Positions 57,473 through 64,000 of a DNA stretch of 64,000 nt are shown one piece after another. The notes below the pieces were generated by a model. The model made no database searches. It had not been told where the DNA came from and saw only the letters and a program-made list of their open reading frames with translations. The translations under genes were made by a program, and so were the position numbers. Source of the DNA: Boseongicola sp. SB0665_bin_10 (GTDB lineage Bacteria; Pseudomonadota; Alphaproteobacteria; Rhodobacterales; Rhodobacteraceae); assembly GCA_009838075.1 (NCBI GenBank), contig VXSG01000119.1, positions 56,636-120,635 of the forward strand, in the 5' to 3' direction. Every line of letters starts with the position of its first letter. The first letter of the stretch is position 1.

Positions 57473-58408
57473 ATGACACGATTCGATCATCCGACGCCGA
57501 CAGTCAAGACCACCCAAGGCGCAGTCGCGGTCGAAGGCAACGTCACCGAACGCCTGGAGACCGCGATCCGCGACAGCAAGGCACCGGCGACCGTCCGGGC
57601 CTACCGCGCCGCCTGGAGGAAGTGGGAGGGATGGGCCACCCAGCACGGCGCAACGGCCATGCCCGCGCAGCCGGACGCCGTGGCGCTGTTCCTTGCGAAA
57701 AGGGCGGAGGAAGGGATGTCCGTGCCCTCCTTGAGACTGGCGGTCGCCGCAATCGCCGCAGCGCACGACGCCGCAGGCCATGCGAACCCGTGCGCGGACC
57801 GTGTGGTGAAGACCGCCATGAAGGGACTCGTGCGCCAGGCGGCGCAGGAAGGCCCGACGCAGCGGCAAGCTGCTGCACTGACCGTCGATGCGGTTGCCTC
57901 GATCCGCCACGCGCTCGGAGACTGCGGGACGCCCGTCAAGGCAAGGGACATGGCCATCGTCTCGCTCCTGGCCTGCACCGGCCTGCGGCGATCCGAGGCC
58001 GCCGCGCTCGACTGGTCGCAGGTCGGGACGGAGGCGGACGGGAGCGGACGCCTGACGGTCACGCGGTCCAAGACCGACCAGGAAGGCGAAGGCGCTGTCG
58101 TTGCGGTCACTAGCGCCGCGATGCGCGATCTTGAGCGCTGGGCTGAACTGCAAGGCCAGGGGCGCACGGGATCGGTGTTCGGCCTGTCCGGTCGCCAGGT
58201 TTCTAGGCGCGTGGCCGACTGCGCGAAGGCTGCCGGACTCGGCGACGGATTCTCCGGCCATTCCGGCAGGGTCGGCATGGCCATCACGATGCTGCGCAAC
58301 CAGGCTCCGAGCGCCGCGATCATGCGGCAGGGGCGCTGGAACTCGGAGCGGATGATCTCCCGGTATGGCCGCAACGAGACCGCCGGAGAGGCTTTGCGTT
58401 ACTTGTGA
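57473..58408 (+). CDS. tyrosine recombinase / site-specific integrase
   Basis: A 311-residue phage-type integrase. N-terminal SAM-like DNA-binding domain (KAPATVRAYRAAWRKWEGWA), then the catalytic domain: Arg in LACTGLRRSEAAALDW, box II SGHSGRVGMAITM (HxxR), and GRWNSERMISRYGR with the nucleophilic tyrosine. All catalytic residues are present. ATG 57473 is the start; an upstream in-frame start lies within the leader hairpin. No excisionase is obvious. It marks an integrated element. Confidence 0.92.
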   Translation: MTRFDHPTPTVKTTQGAVAVEGNVTERLETAIRDSKAPATVRAYRAAWRKWEGWATQHGATAMPAQPDAVALFLAKRAEEGMSVPSLRLAVAAIAAAHDAAGHANPCADRVVKTAMKGLVRQAAQEGPTQRQAAALTVDAVASIRHALGDCGTPVKARDMAIVSLLACTGLRRSEAAALDWSQVGTEADGSGRLTVTRSKTDQEGEGAVVAVTSAAMRDLERWAELQGQGRTGSVFGLSGRQVSRRVADCAKAAGLGDGFSGHSGRVGMAITMLRNQAPSAAIMRQGRWNSERMISRYGRNETAGEALRYL

Positions 58409-58475
58409 TGGTCAGGTGCCGCCCGTTGCCCGTTGCCCTTCGCTATGGGGAATTGTGCTTGAGCAATGATGAAAT

Positions 58476-58808
58476 ATGTCGGATGACGACGGCATGGAGT
58501 GCCTGTCGATGTTGGTGGCTTGGGTCTGGGAACACCCGTGGGAGCGCGGTCTGCTTTGCGCAGAGACGGCAATTCTCGTGATTAGCAGCCCGTTGGTATG
58601 GTGGCACCGGTGGTCGCTCAAGAAGCAGAACGAAAAGGTACTTGCCATGATGGAAAAGATGGTTGGACAAACCGAAGAGGAACAAAGGCGCATCGTGAAG
58701 GCCGCTGTCAAGTTTTCTGCCGGAAAGCCAGAAGTGCACGTGGCAGGGACCTCAAAGAAGCCCAAGGGGACCATAAAGAAGCCTGATGACACCAGCGCCC
58801 AAGATTGA
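58476..58808 (+). CDS. small membrane-anchored hypothetical protein
   Basis: A 110-residue protein I do not recognise. Residues about 24-44 (GLLCAETAILVISSPLVWWH) form one hydrophobic segment, followed by a charged helix (LKKQNEKVLAMMEKMVGQTEEEQRRIVKAAVKF) likely to be a coiled coil, and a Lys/Pro-rich tail. Downstream of the integrase on the same strand by 67 bp. Ribosome site weak. Confidence 0.5.
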   Translation: MSDDDGMECLSMLVAWVWEHPWERGLLCAETAILVISSPLVWWHRWSLKKQNEKVLAMMEKMVGQTEEEQRRIVKAAVKFSAGKPEVHVAGTSKKPKGTIKKPDDTSAQD

Positions 58809-59126
58809 CTCCATAGCCATTCTTGGGTGACGCAGCAACGGCCCCGGCACCTGCCAGGCTGGAACGAATTGTGGACTCGATATGAGACTTGCCCTGAACT
58901 CCGTCACCGCCGCCGCCGTGATCGCGGCTGTCGGCTGGACGCTGGCAGGGTGAGCCGGACGTTCTTGACGATCACAATGGATCCCAGGCTGCACCGTCGC
59001 TGCAATCCATCCCGCAAACCGGCATCCGACCGCGCCCCCGGTGTTCCAGTCCGGGGCCGCTCGCGTCATAGCCGCACACGGGCGGCCAGTCTAAAGCGAA
59101 ATGTGAAGCTCTGTCGGTAGACGGTA
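58809..59126. other. 318-bp gap
   Basis: No supported gene. A tiny ATG frame at 58881 encodes a 23-residue hydrophobic peptide (MRLALNSVTAAAVIAAVGW...), without a ribosome site. Confidence 0.4.
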
Positions 59127-59414
59127 TCAGCTACCTTGCGCTACGGCTGGTTGCCAATAGCAGGGCCATTGGCGAGGCTCTGGAAATCCTGGCGGTGCTG
59201 GGAGCGGTGGAAAACACAAGCAGACAAATTCCAGTTCTTCGTACATATCCACATCCTCAAATTCTTCCTCCGTAGGCTTTCGTACGGTGAACGGTTCGCC
59301 CTCAGGTTCAATGCATTGCCCAAGATGTTCGTGTTCATTGGCGAACGATGAATTCGGCGCAAAACCAAAAACGGAAAGGGCCGAAACTGCGAGTGCTGCA
59401 ATCATTGTCTTCAT
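59127..59414 (-). CDS. small secreted hypothetical protein
   Basis: A 95-residue protein with a clear signal peptide (MKTMIAALAVSALSVFGFAP, cleavage near SSFAN) and a perfect AGGAGG ribosome site upstream, so it is very likely expressed. The mature part is acidic (PTEEEFEDVDMYEELEF) and ends in a Pro/Trp-rich segment with four cysteines overall (CIEP, CLCFPP, PCYW), possibly disulfide-bonded. Not recognised. Confidence 0.7.
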   Translation of the reverse strand: MKTMIAALAVSALSVFGFAPNSSFANEHEHLGQCIEPEGEPFTVRKPTEEEFEDVDMYEELEFVCLCFPPLPAPPGFPEPRQWPCYWQPAVAQGS

Positions 59415-59559
59415 GGTTTCCTCCTTTGTGCGGCCTGCGTCGGCCCCTCAGAAAGAGTTTCCACCGGGAAGGGCCGACGCTCAAGGGCGGGCCACGCGCC
59501 CCACAAACGCTCCGGTGGAATTCAAAATCGACTAAGGAAATGCCTGGCTGGAGAAGAAA

Positions 59560-59582
59560 CCCCGGCCCATGACAGGCCGGGG
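59560..59582 (-). terminator. rho-independent terminator of the surface lipoprotein gene
   Basis: 8-bp stem CCCCGGCC / GGCCGGGG with a 7-nt loop; on the minus strand it is followed by TTTCTTCT. It lies 23 bp after the lipoprotein stop. Confidence 0.75.
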
Positions 59583-59604
59583 TGAGTCAGTCGTGGAGGG
59601 ACGA

Positions 59605-61062
59605 CTATTCGTGGGTCGTGCCGAATGCGCCCTCCATGCGACCCACGTTGTTATAGCCCGCATTGAAGACGCCCGTGACTGCTTCTGGTGTACCGCTAGA
59701 CTTGTGGTTGCCGTGCATTTGGCCGCTCCACGAACCAGCCGCAGACGCGGCGTCTTCGCCGATAGTCCATGTGGTGGTCATGGCCTCGTTGCCGTTGTTA
59801 AGATCACCATCTGTTGCAGCAGGAGCCGCAATTCCCGTTGCCGCCACGCTGATCGAATCCAAGGTAACTTTCCAGTCTCTAGTTTTGCCGTCGTCACCCA
59901 TGAAGTTGTCAATGGTGCCAGAAATGGTATGCGCAGCATCAAACTCTGCGGTCAATTCAGCGTCAGCCGTGAAATTTCCCGCATCACTAGCGCCACCGGT
60001 AGTGTCATGGTGCAAGGCATACTTGCCCGCAGCCGCGCCCTTGTAGGTCGCCTTTCCCCTCAAACCCGAAATTTCAAGGTCTTGGCTTGCGTCGTGGGTC
60101 GCGAAGGCGGTGACACTGGGAGAGGACCCGCTTTCGTTAAGCCACCAGCCAAAGGCGTAGCGATCTCCAGCGGTTTCCATGACCATTTGGTTTGGATCGG
60201 TCGGCTTGAACGTCCAAGAATTTGTTCCCCCGAGTTGCACACCATTTGAGGTAACTGTTGCACTGCAATCAGTGCCGCTGCAGTAGTAAGTACCTGGAAC
60301 CCCCCAATAAGAACCTGCCTGAGTGACCAAGTTCCGTATCGGCTTGAAGGTGTGCGAACCGGAGGTCTGTGTGAACGCAGTGATCTTTGTGCGACTCTGG
60401 AGTTGCGCGACGGTGGTGCGGGGACCAGAAGTGCTCAACGTATACTCGCCGTCTCCATTGGGAGTGCCCAAATCTGCGCCATCCGTTGTCGATGAGAACT
60501 TGCCGCCTGGCGTGGCTGCGCCCGTCGTCGTGTAAAGCCGTGCAGTCTGCTTGGTCGCGGCGTAATCGTAACCATTCCAGTTGCCGAGATTTGCCTGCAT
60601 AGCCCCTCTCTTTAGGGCTTGTGCCGCAACCATAGCCGTCGCCTTGCCTGCGTCGGTGACAGCGGTAACTGCAATACCGGCGGGAGAGCCAGCTGAAGAC
60701 GTTTCTTCAAAACTGGTTGGACCAATGGCACTGTACAGTTTCGCCGCTAGCTGCCTCGCCGCCTTCATGTCGTCAGACATCTTCTGGTCGTCAGCCGCCT
60801 TGTCGCGCTTCATACCTTCTTCTTCCGCGCCCTTTTCCTTGCCGTCCTCGTAGGCTTTATCAACGGCGTCATCAACGTTCACGCACATATCTTCGTCGTC
60901 GAGCGTGTAGCCTTGACCCTTGGCGGCGCACTTCTGCGCTTCGGTCATTTCAGGCATCATGTCGTCCATGTCGCCGTCAGACCCGCTGCCGCCTCCGCAG
61001 CCAGCCAATGCAAGCACTGACACAAGCAGCGCCGCAGGCAGTAGTTTCAAGTTCGAGTTCAT
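59605..61062 (-). CDS. TbpB-like surface lipoprotein
   Basis: A 485-residue lipoprotein: lipobox LALAGC, then a Gly/Asp-rich linker, a helical charged segment (about residues 60-105) and a long Thr/Ser/Gly-rich beta domain. The C-terminus (TGVFNAGYNNVGRMEGAFGTT) is the hallmark of the transferrin-binding-protein B beta-barrel lobe (TbpB_B_D), also found in Slam-exported surface lipoproteins. Composition and codon use (many A/T third bases) differ from the housekeeping genes. The start follows AGGAG. No Slam gene is visible. A ligand is unknown. Confidence 0.75.
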   Translation of the reverse strand: MNSNLKLLPAALLVSVLALAGCGGGSGSDGDMDDMMPEMTEAQKCAAKGQGYTLDDEDMCVNVDDAVDKAYEDGKEKGAEEEGMKRDKAADDQKMSDDMKAARQLAAKLYSAIGPTSFEETSSAGSPAGIAVTAVTDAGKATAMVAAQALKRGAMQANLGNWNGYDYAATKQTARLYTTTGAATPGGKFSSTTDGADLGTPNGDGEYTLSTSGPRTTVAQLQSRTKITAFTQTSGSHTFKPIRNLVTQAGSYWGVPGTYYCSGTDCSATVTSNGVQLGGTNSWTFKPTDPNQMVMETAGDRYAFGWWLNESGSSPSVTAFATHDASQDLEISGLRGKATYKGAAAGKYALHHDTTGGASDAGNFTADAELTAEFDAAHTISGTIDNFMGDDGKTRDWKVTLDSISVAATGIAAPAATDGDLNNGNEAMTTTWTIGEDAASAAGSWSGQMHGNHKSSGTPEAVTGVFNAGYNNVGRMEGAFGTTHE

Positions 61063-61132
61063 TTGCTATGCTCCTTTGCCTAGCTGTGAGATTGTTCGCG
61101 GGCGAACGCCCGCATGAAGATTGGCAGCGGGT

Positions 61133-62053
61133 CTAGAAACCCATCGAAATGCCAAGGTCGAAGCTCGCGTCGGTGAGGCTGTCGCCGTCAACAAAGCCGC
61201 CCTTGATCGATGCACCACCTAGGTCGTAGGCCATGCCGATGCCGAAGTGATCCATGTTGTTCGTGTTCGAGGCGAAAGCCGTGAACGTGGCCATGCCGGA
61301 CGTGAACGACGCAGAGGCACCGTACGAGTCATCTTCGGTGGCGGCGACACCGTCGTCACGAGAACCATAAACCAGCTTGACAGATGCATTTCCGAGCGTG
61401 GCGTTGGCACTGGCAACAACGTTCTGAATGTCGCCGACCCTTTCGACGCCAACCCCGACCCCAACATCACCAATGGCGTAACTCACGCCTCCACTAAACG
61501 CCGTATCCTTTTCCATCCCTGCCATTGGGTGAGGCTTGCCCACTACATCTCCATTCGTGTCAACCATTTGACCCATTGTCGCCGGGTATTTCGCTCCAGG
61601 GTTGTCAGCCGAAACCCGCAGGGTGAGCGAATCCATTGTGTAGGACCATTGTAGGGAGGGATCATCTTTGCCCCCGATATAGGGGATTTCGTGCAGATCA
61701 CCCAGTCCAGTGAGTCCTATTCCCGACACTTGACCAGCGGACGCCTTCGCGGCGGAATCGACATCGCCCGCACTGATCGTCCCGAACGGCCCCATGATAA
61801 AGACGCTGCCACCTGTGCCAGCAGCGCCGCCACCGGCGTTGTCAGCGCGGATCGAGCCGCCGAACGAAAGGCCGCTGTCCGTCACGCCGCTCGCCGTGAA
61901 GACGATGCGGACACGGCTGGTGAATTCGACATCGCCGCCGTTCACGCTCTTGACTCCGAGTCGCCCGTCGCCCGTAATCGCCACTTCGGCGGCAACCGAG
62001 CCAGCAGCCAGTGCCAAGGCGACCGATGCTAGCAGTGTATTTCTCACTTTCAT
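61133..62053 (-). CDS. outer-membrane porin
   Basis: A 306-residue porin. Signal peptide KVRNTLLASVALALAAGSVAAE, then alternating beta strands (EVAITGDGRLGVKSVNGG, FTSRVRIVFTASG), a GPFGTISAGDVDSA loop typical of Rhodobacter-type porins, and a C-terminal phenylalanine (FDLGISMGF) for Bam-dependent assembly. ATG 62053 is supported by GGAG and by the signal peptide; the frame is open to 62098. Upstream of the TbpB-like gene on the same strand, 70 bp apart; the terminator at 59560 probably serves both. Confidence 0.88.
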   Translation of the reverse strand: MKVRNTLLASVALALAAGSVAAEVAITGDGRLGVKSVNGGDVEFTSRVRIVFTASGVTDSGLSFGGSIRADNAGGGAAGTGGSVFIMGPFGTISAGDVDSAAKASAGQVSGIGLTGLGDLHEIPYIGGKDDPSLQWSYTMDSLTLRVSADNPGAKYPATMGQMVDTNGDVVGKPHPMAGMEKDTAFSGGVSYAIGDVGVGVGVERVGDIQNVVASANATLGNASVKLVYGSRDDGVAATEDDSYGASASFTSGMATFTAFASNTNNMDHFGIGMAYDLGGASIKGGFVDGDSLTDASFDLGISMGF

Positions 62054-62176
62054 TTTTTTCTCCATACTTTCCAAATTCAGACCATTAAAGGTCCGCACGT
62101 CGTTGATGCGGAATCATCCTGCTGCCTGACAAGTGCGTGAGACTCATTTTTTGCGACTGAGGCAAATGGGCAACAC

Positions 62177-62278
62177 CTTGCGGTTCGGGGACGGCCTGTT
62201 GGCCGCCCCCTCCTTGCCTCGCCAAGCCCCGCCGTGCCAGGCCGTGCCACGTCCCGCCGAGCCACGCCTTGCCCCGCC
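62177..62278 (-). repeat. repeat module C: 13 GGCNN pentamers, hairpin, conserved 10-mer
   Basis: Read on the minus strand: array of 13 pentamers (62278-62214), all GGCNN except one GACGT; GGA; hairpin 62210-62187 with arms GGGGGCGGCC and GGCCGTCCCC and loop AACA; then GAACCGCAAG (62186-62177). The last pentamer is GGCAA as in the other modules. Confidence 0.9.
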
Positions 62279-62306
62279 ACGGGATCGGAGTTCCGTGATG
62301 CCGGGT

Positions 62307-62402
62307 CTTGCGGTTTGGGGACGGCCAGCAGACCGTCCCCCCTTGCCTTGACTCGCCCCGCCATGCCACGCCTAGCCGAGCCATGCCGCGCCCCGCCCTG
62401 CC
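62307..62402 (-). repeat. repeat module B: 12 GGCNN pentamers, hairpin, conserved 10-mer
   Basis: Minus strand: 12 pentamers (62402-62343), one variant GTCAA; GG; hairpin 62340-62317 with arms GGGGACGGTC and GGCCGTCCCC and loop TGCT; then AAACCGCAAG (62316-62307). Separated from module C by 28 bp and from module A by about 130 bp. Confidence 0.9.
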
Positions 62403-62533
62403 ACGAGAACCAGAACATCGCAATTGCCGTCGGCGAGGTCAACATCGTTTGCGGCGATCATGGTCCCCGGCTGCCCGCCCGAATGGCGCATTGGAAGCCG
62501 CCCTTCGCCAAAAAACTGACCAAGGCACTTTGT

Positions 62534-62640
62534 CTTGAGGTCAGGGGACGGCCCAAAGGCCGCCCCCTCCTTGCCTTGCCGCGCCGAGCCTCGCCACGCC
62601 TCGCCCCGCCATGCGGTGCCACGCCTTGCCCCGCCAAGCC
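62534..62640 (-). repeat. repeat module A: 14 GGCNN pentamers, hairpin, conserved 10-mer
   Basis: Minus strand: 14 pentamers (62640-62571), one variant CGCAT; GGA; hairpin 62567-62544 with arms GGGGGCGGCC and GGCCGTCCCC and loop TTTG; then TGACCTCAAG (62543-62534). It begins 22 bp after the stop of the RAMP-like gene and would be in its 3' transcript. Confidence 0.9.
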
Positions 62641-62662
62641 GGGACCCCATCTTGCCACAAAA

Positions 62663-63256
62663 TCAGAACTCTTCAAGGCTCTCCGTCACGAAGCGTCCGT
62701 AGTGGCCGGACTTCTCAGGCCGCCAGTCGCCAAGGCCGATGCGCCGTCCGGCAATGTCGAGCCACACCGCAAGCTGCCGTTCGTCAACCAGTTCGTCGTC
62801 GCATTCGACGGTGAACGTCACGGCCCACTCGTCGAACTTCGCCCGCGTCCGAAGGATGCGGTTGCGCTGCACGACGACGCCGGTCGTGAACTGCACGGTC
62901 TTGCACAGTTCCTCGACAGTTTCGCCGAGGGACGTGTCGTAGTCGAAGGACTCCACCCTGTCCACGATCAGTCCCTCGCGGACCTGCGGCCCCTGCTTCA
63001 GCTTCCGCGCCCCGGTCTCGATGGTGGCCCTCAATGCTGATGCCGGGACTGTCGGCGCTCCGTCCGCGTCGAGCCAGAGCGACGTGAGCGTTTCAAGCTC
63101 GCGGAGCCGCGCATCGTCGGCTTCCGTCCGGTTCTTGCCGCGCTTGCTGGCGATCTCCGCCTTCTCGATGTTGGCGGGCGACCGGTTGTCCAGTCCTGCC
63201 GCGCCGTTGTGCATGACGAGGGGCGACAGCCCCTTGATCCTGATCCTGTATCGCAT
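62663..63256 (-). CDS. phage/element-type protein with RAMP (Cas7-like) features
   Basis: A 197-residue protein of a type I recall from phages and integrated elements, without an assigned function. Features: beta-strand start YRIRIKGLSPLVMHNG; PTVPASALRATIETGARKLKQG (residues about 68-89), similar to the P-x-I-P-x-S-x-L-(K/R) segment of RAMP/Cas7 proteins; basic VVQRNRILRTRAKF; and a C-terminal glycine-rich GRRIGLGDWRPEKSGHYGRF, comparable to the RAMP G-rich loop. Start ATG 63256 follows AAGGAG. Three pentamer/hairpin modules follow the stop on the same strand, suggesting an RNA partner. The RAMP assignment is inference and needs structure prediction. Confidence 0.6.
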   Translation of the reverse strand: MRYRIRIKGLSPLVMHNGAAGLDNRSPANIEKAEIASKRGKNRTEADDARLRELETLTSLWLDADGAPTVPASALRATIETGARKLKQGPQVREGLIVDRVESFDYDTSLGETVEELCKTVQFTTGVVVQRNRILRTRAKFDEWAVTFTVECDDELVDERQLAVWLDIAGRRIGLGDWRPEKSGHYGRFVTESLEEF

Positions 63257-63432
63257 TGCGACTCGCTCCTTGCAGTTGGTGGCTGTCCCTGAACCATGGC
63301 CTGCCGGGTCCCGTCAAGCGCAACACGCGAAAAGGCTCTCAAGGCCGGGGCACGGGTGCCGGAAACCTGGCAGCGGACGCTGCGGCAATTCAGTCTTTGA
63401 CGGATGCGGCAATCTCCGGTTAGGTTCAACGC

Positions 63433-63759
63433 ATGGCAGACGCTGCATTCGACACCCTGGCCACGGCCCGGCTCCTGCGCGAGAGCGGCATCGAGGAACG
63501 CCAGGCCGCCGCCATCACCACGGCGATCAAGGACGGCGTGACCGGCGGGGTGGCGACCAAGGCCGATCTTGCGGAACTTCGTGGCGAACTGCGCAGCGAC
63601 ATGGCGGACTTGCGGGCCGAACAGCGCTGGATGAAGGTTGTGGGTGCCGGGATCGTCGCCGCGCTCGTGTGGCTGGGTGTGCAAATCTACGACACCAACG
63701 CAAGGCTGGCCGGGATCGAGCAGGCGTTGACCCGGATCGAGGCGGGCAAGCCGGAATGA
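63433..63759 (+). CDS. small coiled-coil membrane protein (CCDC90/DUF1640-like)
   Basis: A 108-residue protein: DTLATARLLRESGIEERQAAAITTAI, then TKADLAELRGELRSDMADLRAEQRW coiled coil and a C-terminal membrane segment (MKVVGAGIVAALVWLGVQIY), typical of bacterial CCDC90/DUF1640 proteins. Function unknown; such proteins are common in prophages and genomic islands. Divergent from the RAMP-like gene, with TTGACG at 63397 and TAGGTT at 63421 as a possible promoter giving an almost leaderless transcript. Confidence 0.65.
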   Translation: MADAAFDTLATARLLRESGIEERQAAAITTAIKDGVTGGVATKADLAELRGELRSDMADLRAEQRWMKVVGAGIVAALVWLGVQIYDTNARLAGIEQALTRIEAGKPE

Positions 63760-63872
63760 CCGGCGGGTTGGCGGCCAAGGCCGATCTTGCGGAGCTTCGC
63801 GGGGAACTGCGGAAGGACATGGCCGCGCTGAAACGCCCCCCGTTTGCGGTTTTCCCCTGGAACGGCCTCTAA
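63756..63872 (+). pseudogene. truncated tandem copy of the coiled-coil gene
   Basis: A 38-residue frame (MTGGLAAKADLAELRGELRKDM...) duplicates the 63538-63605 segment of the preceding gene, overlapping its stop (ATGA), then diverges into KRPPFAVFPWNGL and stops. It lacks the membrane helix, so it is probably a remnant of a local duplication. Confidence 0.6.
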
Positions 63873-63968
63873 AGCCAGTAAAACATACTCGATTCCGCAC
63901 CTGGCAAAGTACCCGGAGAGGCGAAAGGCCGGACTTGTTCCACCGCCCCCGCCCCCCGTTTACGCTTT
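63834..63968 (+). repeat. 19-bp imperfect direct repeat pair
   Basis: CGCCCCCCGTTTGCGGTTT at 63834-63852 recurs as CGCCCCCCGTTTACGCTTT at 63950-63968, 116 bp apart, with 17 of 19 matches. Both are followed by T- and C-rich DNA, and the second by eight T residues. The window ends 32 bp later in GGGGCGGCC-rich sequence. Confidence 0.55.
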
Positions 63969-64000
63969 TTTTTCCCTGAGAGGGGCGGCCAGGGGCAAGA

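Noticed and set aside
58881..58952. 23-residue hydrophobic peptide
   Set aside because: No Shine-Dalgarno site and no conservation information; too short to support.
62214..62640. CRISPR array
   Set aside because: Units are 5 bp with no spacers of protospacer length, and no cas1 or cas2 is present; the layout is modules with hairpins, not repeat-spacer.
62085..62650. Arg/Gly/Ala-rich open frames running through the pentamer arrays on the minus strand
   Set aside because: A 5-bp period read in triplets gives 15-bp coding repeats in every frame; the frames lack good ribosome sites and cross the hairpins.

Overview
The window looks like a chromosomal segment of a high-GC alphaproteobacterium, most plausibly in or near Rhodobacterales. 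Support comes from gene order (rimP-nusA-ylxR-infB; mutT-argJ-PpiC isomerase next to secA; dnaJ/dnaK; ptsN-hpf-lptB-lptA-lptC-rnd; grxC-nitrilase-ubiG), frequent TTG/GTG starts with good Shine-Dalgarno sites, CTATAT-like -10 boxes and a frcBCAK-type sugar operon. No rRNA or intact tRNA was seen.

Bases 1-33,000 are mostly housekeeping. They hold the 3' end of a CCA-adding enzyme, a two-subunit ABC exporter, two L,D-transpeptidases flanking a CAP lipoprotein, hemH, a BioC/NDUFAF5-like methyltransferase, a grxC gene broken by an in-frame TAG, a nitrilase-family amidase, a MarR regulator, ubiG and proline iminopeptidase. The rimP-nusA-ylxR-infB operon follows, preceded by a promoter and a terminator-like hairpin directly before rimP. 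Then come mutT/argJ/PpiC, secA, dnaJ, dnaK (with a heat-shock-type promoter), alkB, cysQ, ptsN, hpf, the Lpt genes and RNase D.

Bases 33,000-56,800 are catabolic. A ROK regulator diverges from a frc-like sugar importer and kinase. A metallo-beta-lactamase-fold hydrolase follows. kbl-tdh (threonine to glycine plus acetyl-CoA) leads into a non-pyrrolysine MttB-family methyltransferase and a convergent FAD amine oxidoreductase. A Gfo/Idh dehydrogenase pairs with an unrecognised protein. A RidA-RpiR unit is followed by a dipeptide/oligopeptide ABC importer, an M81 (MlrC-like) metallopeptidase and a D-threonine aldolase/D-serine dehydratase-like PLP enzyme. The same 15-bp palindrome, TGTAA-N5-TTACA, sits upstream of ridA and over the importer promoter, so I infer one RpiR-controlled regulon for unusual, probably D-amino-acid-containing, peptides.

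Bases 56,800-64,000 are an accessory island: an IS orfA remnant, a tyrosine recombinase, small hypotheticals, a TbpB-like surface lipoprotein and a porin. The most unusual feature is at 62,177-62,640. Three modules read on the minus strand each consist of 12-14 tandem GGCNN pentamers, a 24-nt hairpin and a conserved 10-mer ending CAAG. They lie directly downstream of a same-strand gene (62663-63256) whose protein has RAMP/Cas7-like sequence features. The hairpins pair fully only in the minus-strand RNA, because of G-U wobbles. I regard this gene-plus-array unit as the best candidate for an undescribed system. A small membrane coiled-coil gene with a truncated tandem copy closes the window.
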